A stretch of DNA of 64,000 nucleotides from Isoetes taiwanensis (lineage: Eukaryota; Streptophyta; Lycopodiopsida; Isoetales; Isoetaceae): contig JAJEKV010000035.1 of the NCBI GenBank assembly GCA_021234155.1, positions 10,292,407 to 10,356,406 on the forward strand, in the 5' to 3' direction. Shown in pieces: positions 20,561 to 32,600 of the stretch. A program made the translations under genes and the position numbers. The notes beneath the pieces were generated by a model. That model made no database searches. It had not been told where the DNA came from and worked only from the letters and a program-made list of their open reading frames with translations. The first letter of the stretch is position 1. Each line of letters starts with the position of its first letter.

Positions 20561-21539
20561 GGGTAAAGCGTATAATAAAAACTATATAAATACTTACCTT
20601 CGTCTTGCTCATTCTCCCCGACGATTATCATTACCTCTATTCATCGTAGAAAAAAAGAGCACACCTAGATCAAAAGAAATTGTGAGAGAAACATTTGATA
20701 ACCATGAATGATATTGGTTGCAATAATAGAATGATACTTACAAACCATAGAGATGAAAAATAGTATTTTTATGGTTCAAATGTGCCACTAATGAGCCCCT
20801 GGACTTATCATAGCCTTGACCGTCCTTGACCCGGGGGAGGGGAGACGCATAATGCCATGAATATTGCATCAGCAGAAAGAGGGCCACAATGAGGAAAACC
20901 GCTAAGAATTGAGCCTCCGCCATGACTATATATATTAATTTGAACATAACGAGAATTAGCGAGAGAAAAGCTTTGAACAAGTGTCTTTGAATAAATACCT
21001 AAATTTATATTCTTATCTTCTTATTTATATTAGAAAAGTATCTCGTATATAGGTATGGGGTGCATATCGAACTCTAGGTTGCCATATTATCGTGCCATGT
21101 ATCATGTCATACAATCAACCCTAAATTATCCCATCGTGGCATTTTTAGTGCCACATCATGAAACCCTACGCTATGTGGTGGCACATCATCAAACCCTAGG
21201 TTGTGTCACGTCGCGACTTCCTATTGCCACATCATAGTAAGTGCCATGTCATCAAACCCTAGCTTGCGTGTGCCACATCATCAAACCCTAGATTGTGCCA
21301 CATGGCATTTACAATCTAGGGTTTGATGATGTAGCACACAAAACCTAGGGTTTGACGTCTGTAGCGACACTTTATCTACAAGTTATGATTAATAATTTAT
21401 TTACCATCCTTTATTATAAAGTTTTAGTGTATGTCGTGCATAAAACCCTAAAACTTTCGGACGGCCAAGATTTGATTAATATTTTCGACTGGCCGAAATA
21501 TCCTTTCTCTTCTCATTTGTATGCGATTTAGGGATTTAG
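20561..21539. repeat. Noncoding, with CACATCATCAAACCCTAG minisatellite
   Basis: 21,040-21,360 carries six or more copies of the word TGCCACATCATCAAACCCTAG or close variants, including one in reverse orientation (21,318-21,340). 20,561-21,040 shows no supported gene. Confidence 0.7.
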
Positions 21540-21632
21540 GGCATCTCCGATTTACGGCATCTCCGGGGGCATGGCGGCCGTTGCGTAAATCTTCTTCGCC
21601 AGATTAAGTCGCCCGCCCCTTTTTGACCGCCA

Positions 21633-21890
21633 ATGTTCTTACTGGCTTCGAATCAATCTTCTCTGCCGGTTGAAGAGATAAAAAGCGATGTAATATTTAG
21701 GGTCCAAGGCGGTAGGAAATTTGAAGCGCTTTGGTTCGAAGATGTTTGTGCGCATTACCGGGGAATTGTAGAGCTCGGAAGAATGTTGCGAGGAGGTATT
21801 TGTCATCTTATGAAGCTCTTACGCACCTCAATCTCGATGTTTTTGTGTTGTTCCGAATTGGTCTTTGCCTTAGAACGTTCGACATGAGAT
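21633..21890 (+). pseudogene. Possible exon upstream of the CHR19-like fragment
   Basis: Open sequence reads PVEEIKSDVIFRVQGGRKFE and ALWFEDVCAHYRGIVELG, then in another frame RRYLSSYEALTHLNLDVF. It lies just 5' of the SNF2 motif I exon on the same strand. I do not recognise it as part of the CHR19 family and it may be a separate captured piece. Confidence 0.35.
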
Positions 21891-21892
21891 TT

Positions 21893-22497
21893 TTTCTTTT
21901 TCTTCTGACCATTCTTGCGGATGAGATGGGCCTTGGAAAAATGATCCGGGTGAATTCACTTTCTTTGGTTCATCTAGAAGTTACGTTGTTAGCATTGTAT
22001 AACTTAAGTCACGTTTTTGTTAGGCTCTTGCATTTCTAGCCCTCCTCCAACATCCGGAAGGAGATCCTGGTCCTCATTTAATTGTGCGCCCAAAGATCTG
22101 TGCTTGAAAACGCCGGCAAAGGAACTAGAGAAATGGTGTCCTTCTTTTGATGTGGTACTATTCCATGGCGCTAATCGGATGTCGACAAAAGAAGATTTGC
22201 AATATCTTTGCCAAGACTCACCAACCAGCACCATTTCATGTACTTGCTCGCCCGATTATTCACAATTTGAGAGACGCAGTATTTTATGCATCATATATTT
22301 AGCTGATTAGTATTTCTCTAAAGTTTGAAAGGTATGCCCGTGCATCCTCAAAAGAGGACCGTAGTATGTTGAGGAAATGGAATTGGAGCTGTGGTGGTTA
22401 TAGATGAGGCACATCTTTTAAAGGATAGAAACAACTTAAGAACAAAGCACTTAAGATTGATTGCACAAAATGCAAGGCACCTAGGTTAATGATAAGC
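21893..22497 (+). pseudogene. SNF2 ATPase fragment, CHR19/SMARCAD1 (ETL1)-like
   Basis: Exon one contains motif I, ILADEMGLGKMIR, and ends at 21,949 with donor GTGAAT. A 74-bp intron follows and the next exon (from 22,024) continues in frame ALAFLALLQHPEGDPGPHLI. After a one-base shift come KELEKWCPSFDVVLFHGANR and a broken PAPFHVL...YSQFERRS. A further exon has KEDRSMLRKWNWSC, then after another shift motif II, VVVIDEAHLLKDRNNLRTKH, and a decayed motif III region (RLMISAHRRNDL, normally RLMLTGTPLQNDL). Word order and the DPGPHLIV, KKWCPSF and DEAH-LKD signatures fit plant CHR19. Only the first ATPase lobe is present. This is probably cargo of the CACTA element. Confidence 0.85.
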
Positions 22498-23270
22498 GCA
22501 CACCGCCGTAATGACCTCGGTGTGCATGTTTGGCTTCAAAGAAAGTCGGTTTCAACAAACTCTGTCTTTCGAAGTCGATTCAAAGAATTCGATTTATGCA
22601 CATTAGTCTTCAGCCAGGATCGGGAGTTTGCTTTTACAAAATTTCGGCATGTTTGTCTGGCGTTTTTCTTGAGTTGTGGCGATTTGCTTGAAGCTGAAGT
22701 TTTGACCTGATTGATTCTGGCTTTCAGCTTTATTATAATGACAAAGATAACTTGAAGTTTACTCACGAAGGGCATCGAATTTCCAAACCTTTGCATGGGC
22801 AATTTGATGTAAGTACTTACCATGTAAATTAAGCTCTTAAGCTCAGATGAGGAAGGATATCATATTTTGTAAATTTTCTCTTGTTTGTTCCTTAGCTCTA
22901 ATATACCTTTTACTCCTTCGTGATTGCCAAGACGAAATTAGTAAGAGTCACGCTTTTCCGACGGTAAAAGAAGATTTGATAACACTCAACTTTAAAGGTA
23001 TGATCGGAAATCATGCCCATGAGTCTAACATTGGGATCTTGCTCATTTGTTCAAAATATTTGTTTTCTTTTATTTAGGAATTTGCTCCCATCACAGCATT
23101 ATATCTTTGGGCGATCCTGCCTTTGGAGTTACGCTCCCCGGTGCATTGTTACATGTTGTAGCGCTATGGCTTGGTTCAATTTTTATAGTCTCCTTTTATC
23201 GGTATAAAAGTTGTCCTTTTCTTGATACAAAAGGACCCTTGCCCGAAGTAGTTACAACATCTTATTGAGA
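22498..23270 (+). other. Unrecognised exons downstream of the SNF2 fragment
   Basis: Two stretches look like real exons: CTTTCAG|LYYNDKDNLKFTHEGHRISK... ending GAT|GTAAGT (22,731-22,808), and DEISKSHAFPTVKEDLITLNF ending AAAG|GTATGA (about 22,931-22,997). A third possible exon starts after TTTAG near 23,079. Splice signals are good but I do not recognise the protein, and it is not part of SNF2 lobe 2. Confidence 0.4.
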
Positions 23271-23329
23271 GACATGAAGAGGCATTATTAAAGGCATGTA
23301 ATGATTCTTTGAAAAACCCAAATAAATCC

Positions 23330-23420
23330 TGATATCTTTGAAGAATACGAGTTTCACTCCAACTGTGGATATTTATACTTTGAAGAATACGGTTTCACTC
23401 CAACCGTGGATATTTATCTT
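23330..23420 (+). repeat. ~46-bp tandem duplication
   Basis: The unit TTTGAAGAATACG...TTTCACTCCAAC.GTGGATATTTAT occurs twice. The copies differ at ACGAGT/ACGGT and at CTG/CCG. Confidence 0.85.
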
Positions 23421-24559
23421 GAGAAGTTATTCTCAATAAGTTTCCTTGAGTTTACCGGTTTTATAGTCCTTTCTACTTCTGTATAGGTAAAATTGGGAGG
23501 GAACTCCTAATGCTTATACATTATCTTGAATTGAACAAGCTGGAATATGTAAAATATTAAAGAAGTTTGATAAAAAGGTTGGTATCGAGTTGGAGAACAT
23601 TATCCTGCAAAGACAATTAACCACCCCCACTCTTAGCTTCACTGTTTTATGAACAACCGGGTATTTAAGTCAAGAACAATATAGAATAATTTGATGCGGT
23701 GTCTTGGTGGCATAATTGCTTTTGTTAATATAGGTGAATCTGTATGTGTCTAGGTTATCAACATAACATGAAAGTGGAGAATATGAATATGAAGGCCCAT
23801 ATATGCATGGTTTACGCCATTCCTTATACATCGTACTCAAGCTTGCATTATTTTCTAAAACCATGGCCCTTCTCTAGCAAATCTAGGTTGCACAATGGTA
23901 ATGAGAATTTAAAAACTTCTCCTTGGAAATTGACCGTTCCTCAATTTGTTTTATTGGCAGGCTTTGGTTAAATTTAATCAGAAAAGATCTCTTTGCATGG
24001 AGGGAATGCTATATTGGGGTAGATTTATAGAATGCTTAGAACTACAAGAATTATGCAAGGTGGCAAACAAATGATTGCAGTTGATCTACATATTCAACTA
24101 CATTGCCATGTTCTTTTCCAACAATTACAATTTTACATTTAAATATTTAATTGTATTTCAATGTCCTTTTCCAATGCCATGTTCTTTTCCAACAACTACA
24201 ACATTATACTTCAATAATTTTCCAACAACTACAACTACCCTTGATTAATTTAGCAGCTATTAGTAGTGTTGCAAAATATATCATCATATAGAGAAGGAAA
24301 TAGACAAATTTCATCATATAGAGAAGGAAATAGACAAATTTGTTAGATCATCATATAGAGAAGGAAATAGAAAAATTTGTTAGATCGGGAAATAGGTAAA
24401 TTTGTTAGATCGTATGAAAAGAAAGGGTGGAATGATGTGATGTGGATAAAAAGGCTTCCTTCTTAAAGAACTTTCTCTCTAATGTTCATTGCCTTTTTAA
24501 CCTTTTCACCTACTGCCTTTTTTTGCCCCTTATATACGACCTCCAAGCCTTATATTTGC
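23421..24559. other. Noncoding with short tandem repeats
   Basis: 24,105-24,235 repeats the word GTTCTTTTCCAACAA(C/T)TACAA. 24,270-24,420 repeats CATCATATAGAGAAGGAAAT and TTTGTTAGATC about four times. I see no gene. Confidence 0.6.
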
Positions 24560-25262
24560 AGAGGATCTAGGTCCTAGCTGTATCTTAGGCCAAAGATGGA
24601 AGACAATAATGAACACAACTTAGGTACCAAAAATCTTGGCATCATTATCAACCCTAGGTAAGATATATTTTCTGATGCATCCAAGAAAATGTATCAATTT
24701 AACATCATGCTTTTGTTTTACAGATGCCTACAAAAAATGATACAGACGATGTGCTCCAACACATTCTCAATTGGAGCAATCAATCGATGATTTACATGGT
24801 TCAATGACGTCATTCGATGTGAACTTAGATGAATGCCCAGACATCACCCTCCCACAATTGAATGCATTTCAAGCTATACTTTGCCAACATCTATATTCTT
24901 GGCACCCATTCATTTTTATCCTTTGTACAAAAATTACGAGAAAAGAAAAGCCAAGATATACATCACAAACAACGAAATACATACAACAAAATACATAGCA
25001 AAACTTGAGTTATTTATCAACAATCTATAGGTCCGTAGGATTGGATATTGGACAATGTATGTCATGTTGTCCTATCACACCGAAGAAGACGAACAACTGG
25101 AGACTGAAGAGCAACAAGCAGAAAGCCAGGAGAGTGATGACCAACATATGCGGAGCCAACAACCAGGATTCGATCAAGACTTGGTAGAGATACTCGAAGA
25201 ATACACCTTGGAACTCCTCGCCACCTCACAGAGACTTTGACTATAACCTCACCTCAAACCTG
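24560..25262 (+). other. Unrecognised coding-like stretch ahead of a Helitron end
   Basis: Overlapping frames read DLHGSMTSFDVNLDECPDIT (24,771-) and, from about 25,055, EEDEQLETEEQQAESQESDD then DLVEILEEYTLELLATSQRL before a stop at 25,240. It is acidic and Gln-rich. It may be a gene fragment captured by the Helitron that ends at 25,512. Confidence 0.35.
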
Positions 25263-25484
25263 CATAGATTAACATTTTACTTCCACTCAAAATTGCTAAG
25301 AACAAGCATCACAATGTTCTACTCAAAGCTCTCAGAGATACTGATGCAAAACCATCTAACATGAAGGAGATAGGCTTCTTAAACGTTCTTAAACCTTTGG
25401 AATGTTTTCGTTATAATAAAAAGGTACAAATATACTGCACACTTTTCTCATTGTGGCTAAAACATTTACAACCTCCCAAAGTAT

Positions 25485-25512
25485 GCCCAGCAACGCTGGG
25501 CACCATTACTAG
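25485..25512 (+). mobile_element. Helitron 3' end, intact hairpin
   Basis: A perfect 7-bp stem (GCCCAGC-AAC-GCTGGGC, 25,485-25,501) is followed by 7 nt and CTAG (25,509-25,512), then T. This is identical in design to 43,034-43,061. The 5' TC end was not identified, so element length is unknown. Confidence 0.8.
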
Positions 25513-25621
25513 TTAATAATAATTTTTTTGATTAATAAATTACTTTTTTCATTAGTAATTTTGACTAAAAAACATTTATTGGTTGCAACAAGCCTCAAAT
25601 AGGAAGACAAAATTATATTAA

Positions 25622-27136
25622 TCACTTCTTGCAAGCATTTAACAGTAGCTTAGCCATCTCAAGTGGATCACCACACTTCATATGTCGTCTCTCTCTCACA
25701 ACTATATCGGAAGAAAGCCCCCGCTTTGTTTTGAACACATCGACGACGCAGAAAGCAATAGATGGGCGATCCATGTGCACCAGCTCTCTATCCATCATCA
25801 TTTGGACCTTCATATGTTGGATGATGTCCAATGTGCTAAAGTATCGGTTCGGTTGGGTTTATCTCAACACACAACCCCATAAGCGCATTGCCCGGACAAA
25901 ATCAAGGAGCATCTCGTAAATGTAGCCCGGGGAATATATGTCGATATCTCATGCCCCCCATGATGCTTGGTCATCTGATGATGATGTAAAAACTCTCTTC
26001 TCCCACCAAGGATATCGCATCGTTCCATCTTGTAGTGTATAACGGCTCTTCAATTTGGGCATTCGCTCCTTGCAAAAAACGGGAGGGCCGTGTCCCAATC
26101 ACCAATAGCCACCCACACATTTTGTAAAGGGAGTCATCAAAATGGAGTTTGACCCTTTTGCAATTGAGCTTTGTGTGTGTCCAACTGGAGCGTGGATGGC
26201 ATAGACTCCTTACTGCAAGAGCGAGAGCTATTTACGGGACGTACTTATACACGAGTCTCTCATTTTGGCTTTCCACTCATACTTATCTTCATATCAGCCC
26301 TTCTTGGAGCACTATGCATTGCATTTGACCATCTCCTATAAGAAGAGAATTGGCTCGGAAGATGGTCAAGTAATTCTGCAAAGGTTCCTCCATTCATGAA
26401 TGGCAGGACTACCATTGGTCCCTGTGGCTCATCTCCACAAAAGACCTCAGGGGCAAGTCCAAGGGGTGTGGCCAATGCTGGACTTGGGCTCTTGAAACGG
26501 ATATACTTGTCAGCCAACAACCATGATGCAGCTCTATCTTGGCCTCTCCACATAATGCCAGTATAATAATCATCTTGATTAAAGTACAGGGTTCCCAAGA
26601 TCTGGATTTGGTATATCTGGCAGTCTTGTTTACTACCAATGCACTTTACAACTCCAACAGCATCCACAGGAATGCTGTCAATAAATGCAACACATTTATC
26701 ATGAGCATGTAATGATAATCTAGCCCTCGCACCAATAGAGCTCCCACCATGGATAAGACTATCTAACTCCTTCACCTGTTCATCATTGAGACTGCTACTG
26801 GCCATCTTGTGATCTTTGCGTCGGACCTTTGCACTTCGCCACGAATTAGCCCATCGTCCCACGTATGCCTCATAGATAGGGGCTCATAAGTGGCACTTTA
26901 TACTTAAGTAGCATCCTCAATTAAACTCGATTGCAAACCCAAGACTTTAAGTTCTTTCTCATCATATCTTCCAACTCAGACTCATGCTCTGGCCACCTCC
27001 CACATAATTCAGACCGACATTCTTTCTCAACTGATGCTACAAAACGGTTAATTCGATCATCGGTTGCATATGTCGTTAGGGCCTGTCGCCAATGCGATAT
27101 GTGATTGATGAGGATGCGCCTAATTTCACTAAGCAT
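25622..27136 (-). pseudogene. Unrecognised minus-strand gene, weakly kinase-like
   Basis: Minus-strand pieces in order: MLSEIRRILINHISHWRQAL... (27,136-26,921); MASSSLNDEQVKELDSLIHG through GPMVVLPFMNGGTFAELLDH (26,805-26,300); and TLDIIQHMKVQMMMDREL...LLLNACKK (about 25,840-25,622). The phrase VVLPFMNGGTFAELL resembles the hinge and helix D of a protein kinase, but I see no glycine loop, catalytic loop or DFG, so this is only a hint. Stops and frame changes separate the parts at 25,840-26,260. Confidence 0.4.
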
Positions 27137-27495
27137 CTACGTCCTTAATTGAGGCCATTTTATGCCTACAAACAAAACAAAATAATGAATACAAAAAGCA
27201 AAGCATGCACAAAGTAAATGCAACATAATCACGACAATATCAAACATGTATGGACCATATAATCATTACTTATAACAGCCCTATGGCGACTAATACCTTG
27301 TGATTGATGAGGATGCCTAATTTCACTAAAGCATCTCTGTCCCATCGAGGCCATTTTATGCCTACAAACAAAACAAAATAATGAATACAAAAGCCAAGCA
27401 TGCACAAAGTAAATGCAACATATCTGACAATATCAAACATGTATCAGGACCATATAATCATTACTTATAACCGCCCTATGGCGACTAATACCTTA
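27102..27495 (+). repeat. ~196-bp tandem duplication
   Basis: 27,102-27,300 and 27,302-27,495 are near-identical, starting TGATTGATGAGGATG and ending GGCGACTAATACCTT. Differences include CTACGTCC/CTCTGTCC, AATCACGACA/ATCTGACA and ACAGCC/ACCGCC. The left copy overlaps the start of the minus-strand gene. Confidence 0.9.
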
Positions 27496-27980
27496 TCCCA
27501 CCCCCATCCAGGTACTAAACAAGAAAAAACTAAATAGGTTAGATTAGGGGTATTCGGACCACGGTCAATTTACATTCGTATTACTAGTTAATTAGTTAGC
27601 GGATAGTCCCAAAATTTAGTTAACTTTTTAACCAAAAACACTACCTAAACTTATCTTCAAGACCTTGTTCGGATTAGTTAGCAAAATTAACTAAAAAATT
27701 AACTAAATTAGAAATTAGCACTATAGAGGTCACTTTAAGTTTAGTTAATTGTACATATAATTTTTATGCCTTTGGCTAACTTAACTAGACATGTTAGAAT
27801 AATTTAGTTAATTAGTTAAGTTATTTTTTTTACCAACGCTTTTTTAGTGCAATTAGTACTACATTAAGTTAGCCTAACCTATTTTTTTTTTAACTAGCAC
27901 GGGTGTGAAGGGAATCATCCAATTCTTTGTTAACTTAACCTAGCCCTAGCTACCTCTAGCTAAAACCCCGACAATAAACG
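27496..27980. other. AT-rich noncoding with TTAGTTAA words
   Basis: Many direct and inverted copies of TTAGTTAA/TTAACTAA. No coding sequence. It could be a degraded MITE or the repeat core of a larger element. Confidence 0.5.
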
Positions 27981-27984
27981 TGAA

Positions 27985-28390
27985 CTAAGGCCCGAACACA
28001 CGGTCCTCCCCACTCGCAAGCGGTGGAGCCACCATGTCCTTGCCGTAGCCACATCTACCTAAGAATGAAGAGAAAAGTGGACTTGGACCCGGACACCTAG
28101 TCCTCTCCACTTAAGGTGGAGCCGTAGGCCCTTGAACAAGCCACTACAATTTTATTTTAAACCTAAAAATAACAAGTGGGCCGAAAGTGGACTTGAACAC
28201 CCGGGCATCGTGGTCCTCTCCACTCTAGGTGGAGCCGGCCGTGCCAGCAGAACAAACCACTCATTAACCTAGGAAACATTTATGATTGTAGTGAAAGTGG
28301 ACTTGAACCCTGGGTACATGGTCCTCCCACTCTAGGTGGAGCCGAGGCCGTGCCCTTGAACAAACCACTCCATCAATTTTTAACCTACTT
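27985..28390. repeat. ~105-bp tandem repeat, four diverged copies
   Basis: Each copy holds GTGGACTTGAACCC-like, GGTCCTC(T)CCACT, GGTGGAGCCG and CCCTTGAACAA.CCACT words. The reverse complement contains GGTTCAAGTCC, which resembles an RNA polymerase III B box, but no A box or tRNA fold is evident. Confidence 0.7.
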
Positions 28391-28459
28391 AAAACTATAA
28401 AAATAAAATGCAAGTCACGATCAACTACTTACCAAAATAAGGGCGTGTACAAGATCCCT

Positions 28460-29320
28460 GTCGGGTCCAAATCGTAATAGAAAGCTGCAAATGAAGTAAC
28501 AAAGCATTAGAAGAATAAGAACAAAGAAGAAAAAAACAAGAAGAAAAAAAAAAGGAAAAAGGGGGATAGAAAACAAGAGATAGAAATAAAACAAGAGAAA
28601 GAAATAAGAGAATAGAAGGGAAGAAATAAGGATAGAATAGAGAAGAAATAAGAGAAGAAACAAGAAAGAATGAAGAAAAAATAAGAGGAAATAAGAGAAG
28701 GGAAGGGAATAGAATGGAAGGAAGAAATAAGGGAAGGGAAAGAAAGGATCGAATGGAAAGAGGAAGAAATGTGAAGAATAAGAAACAAATGAAGAATGAA
28801 GAAATGAAATTAAAAAAGAATGAAGAATAAGAAATGAAAAAAATGAAGAATATGGAAGGGAAGAGAAGAAAGAAATGGGGGAAGGGAGGGAAAGAATGAG
28901 GAATGAGAAGCATGAAAAAGAAATGGAAATGAGAAACAAATGAGAAAGCATAGAAAAGAAATGAGAAAGAAATGAGAAAGCATGAGAAAAGAAATGAGAA
29001 AGCAAAAATGAGAAAAGAATGAGGAAAGAATGAGAAAGAGTGAGGAATAAAGAATGAGAAAGCATGAGGAAGAAAGAAATGAAGAAAGAATGAGGAAGAA
29101 AGAATGAGAAAGAAATGAGGAAAGAAGAAATATGGGAAGAAAGAATGAGGAAAGAATGAAGCATGGAAGAAGGAGGAAGAAATGAAGCATGAGGAAGAAT
29201 GAGGAAGAAATGAAGCATGAGAAAGAAAGAAGGAGGAAGAATGAGCGAGGCATGGAAGAATGGGAAGAAAAAAATCAAGAACAAAGAAAGAAGAGGAAGG
29301 AAAGGAAACCAAAAAGAGGA
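28460..29320 (+). repeat. ~850-bp polypurine tract
   Basis: The plus strand is almost entirely A and G (GAAGAAA, GAATGAGAAAG and similar words). Long minus-strand ORFs rich in Ser, Phe and Leu are a consequence of this composition and are not genes. Such mirror-like purine tracts can form triplex DNA. Confidence 0.9.
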
Positions 29321-29654
29321 AGGTTGGGCATGCACCATTCAATCCAAAAACCTATTCAATCTAAAAACATGATATACTAACCTTAGAATAGTTGCTTGCG
29401 GGGTAGATCAGGTACTAGCGCCCATGATCGCCCAAGAACCTCGAAGAAGTAGGGCAAAAAGAAGTTCCTTAAAAGCCGGCCGCCCGGTTTCAAAATATTA
29501 CAGAGCGTCGATAAATGCGTCCGCCGCATCGCGACGTTATTTCATCTAGCGTCGCCGCGGCGTCCATGACGTATTTTGTTATAGCGGCGTTATTGTTTTG
29601 CATCTTTTTTAATGTGAAGCTCATTAAAGTTTGTCCCTAGGCTTATTTGAACAG
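29321..29654. other. Spacer with GCGTCG-rich words
   Basis: 29,505-29,595 is rich in GCGTCG/GCGACG words like those at the CACTA ends, but no TIR is visible. It may be an internal remnant of a related element. Confidence 0.4.
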
Positions 29655-32600
29655 TCCGGTGGATCCTTGAGCGGAGGATTCAACGGTGGGATATATAGGG
29701 GCTGAAGCCGGGGAGGGTGTTCATTAGCATCTGATCCCCGAGGCGGTGCAGGGGACGGCTGCCTCGAAGCGTTTTGGGGTCCGTCTCACCGGGGCGGGAC
29801 TCTCCCCTCTTGAGGTGGCCATTCAAAGTCGCCTTGTTTGACTTGGGGAAGGGTGCCATCATGCTTGCCCAACAACGGGCTGCCCTGGACCGTTCTAACC
29901 CCCAACGCTTGGAGTGGGACCTTATCCGAAAATTTTGGAAATTTTCCGTATCTTTGGTGATGACCATGGAAGCCAGTGACCAAAACCATAATTTAATTCC
30001 ATGCCATGCATTAACTACGAATTTATAAACCATAAATGCAATAAAATGCATAACTAAAAGAGTGTGCATCGAAAAAAGGCGAGTCTTTGACCGGGGGCAA
30101 CAAAGGCGGTCTTGACACATTAAAAAATTTTCACTTGGAAACTATGAAGCAATCTTTCATCAAGGTACAATTGTTTCGACAAACAAAACCAGTTCATTAC
30201 AAGTTAGTTATGCCATCCATGTCAAATAGCTTTAGAGAGCGAAAAAAACCAAAACAAAACCCTTCTAGAATCGGCAAGTCCGCAGGGGTTTCGTCCAATG
30301 CAATCTTAGACCAAGTATAGCGTCCAAATGAGCCAAGGTCAACCCCAAAGTACAACGATCCCACAAACTCCATTCCTTTGACCTTAGCTAACCCTTTGAC
30401 CTAGACCTCCAAAATTTCAAAATTGGGCTGTGTGATGGAGATGGATTAGGAATCAAGCGGCAAAAATCAGAAATTTATTTTTGTACAATGTATTAATTAT
30501 GAATTTATGAATGTCTTGCCTTTAAAAGCCCCCAGACTTCTACTTTTTGCCACATCGGAGGAGGACAGGCCCAAACTCCGCTCCGTCGGTTCCCCTTGCT
30601 CCGTATTCTCCTGCGGCTTCTCGGCTAGGTCCCAAGTGCAACAGACCAAGTCACCGGCCTCCAAAAAGCAAACCCTTCTAGAACACGGCAACCCACGGGT
30701 TTTACGTTTTGGAGGCCCTCTCCTTGTCGGTTCGGGGGGACCTTTGCGTAGTGAATTGGCGTGGAGTGGGGGTGTTGATGCGAGCACGGACCATAAAATC
30801 CCGGGCTGCTTGCCCCGAATTTCCTCTCCCAAGGCCACGGGGGCCGGGACGGGCGACCTCCCCTCTCGAGCTGCGATTTGACTACGCCAATGGACTCGAG
30901 CGTCGGCGTTGCCCTAGGGACCAAGTTACGTGGCGAGAAGACCAAAAAACTTCGGCCCCCAAACAAAACCCTTCTAGAATCACGGCAAGTCCACGGGGTT
31001 TACGTTTGAGCCCTCTCCTTGTCGCTTTTGGTGGGGACCTTGCAACCAGATCTTGACATGGAGTGGGGTGTTGGCCTTGAGGAGCTGGGACCCTAAACTC
31101 CCCTAAGTTGCTTGCCCCGAATTGGTTCATTACAAGTTAATTATGCCATCCATGTCAAATAGTTTTTAGGGCCGTCCAGTTGAACAAGGGGCATTCTCTC
31201 TATCCATATGCCTTTGTCTTGAAACACAACCATCATCACAAGCAACCAAATCTAACCCCCAACCCGCACTAGTCTTTTGCTTTTCTGTAATCATTTATCT
31301 TCATTCTAGTAGTTATGATGCTTTTCTCGTAATCATTTATCTTCATTCTAATAGTTATGATGCTTATATTCTCAATGCAATCTTAGACCAAGTATAGCGT
31401 CCGGCGAGCCAAATGCCAAGGTCAACCCCAAGTACAACGATCCCACAAACTCCATTCCTTTGACCTTAGCTAACCCTTTGACCTAGACCTTCTCCAAAAA
31501 TTTGAAAATTGGGCTGTGTCTTTGGAGATGGGTTAGGAATCCAAATGGCAAAAAATCAGAATTTATTTTTAGGTACAATGCATTAATTATGGAATTTATG
31601 AATGTCTTGCCCAGCGCAAAAGCCCCCAACTTCTACTTGCCACATCGGGAGGAGGACAGGCCCAAACTCCGCTCGTCGGTTCCCCTTGTTCAGATTCTCG
31701 GCTGCGGCTTCACCGACCAGTCCCAAGTGCAACAGACCAAGTCTCGGCCCCAAAAGCGCCAAACCCTTCTAGAACACGGCAACCCACTTTGGGTTTTGCG
31801 TTTTGGAGGCCCTCTCCTTGTCGGTCGGGGGGACCTTTGCGCGGTGACTTGACGATGGGGGGTGTTGGCCTTGAGCACGGACCCTAAAATCCCCTTCGGC
31901 TGCTTTGCCCCAAATTTCCTCTCCCAGGCCACGGGGACCGGGCGGGTGACCTCCCTCTCGGGATCACGATTTGACTCTGCCAATGGACTCGAACGTCGGC
32001 GTTGCCACAGGGGACCAAGTTCCGTGGCCAGAAGACCAGCCCGACCTCCAAGAAGCGCCAAAGTAGCTCACTTCCATCACACTCGTAGTCAATTGGCCTA
32101 GGATGTGGATGCGGGGATCTTGTCGTGGAGGCGTGAGTGTTTCTTTCTTTTGCAAAACCCACCTTGTAACTTGCTCCCTAGGGTAATTTTAGCCATTCCG
32201 GACGATTTGGCGGGGTCGATTTTGCCATTCCGAACCTCCCGGTGCCCGAACGACAAGACAACCCTGCCCGGTTTCTACAAAGGCCCTTGACCTCGGGGCG
32301 CCCGGTTTTGACAAGTTCTCGGGGCCGTCTGGAATCTTTTGGGCCTTCCCGAAGGGCCCCCGAGCGGAGGATCCAACGGTGGGATAGGGGAACCGAGCTC
32401 CGGGAGGGTGGTCATTAGCGTCTGCCCGAGCGCCGCCAGAAGGGCGCCTCGGGGAACTTTTTTTGGATCCCGCCTCTTGGGGTCCTGGACTCTCCCCTCT
32501 TGTGAGGGATCCCCGCAAGGTCCCTCGGCCTTTGACTTGGGGAAGGGTGCCACTGGTTTGCCACGCAATGGGCTGCCCCACCGTTCTAATGCTAACCCTT

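Noticed and set aside
26260-26862. Firm call of a protein kinase
   Set aside because: Only a hinge-like phrase is present; the glycine loop, catalytic loop and DFG are not visible.
28180-28260. tRNA gene on the minus strand
   Set aside because: A B-box-like word is present, but I cannot form an acceptor stem, D arm or anticodon arm.
28421-29342. 305-residue Ser/Phe/Leu-rich ORFs on the minus strand
   Set aside because: They are the complement of a polypurine tract, open in several frames at once, with no domain or start context.
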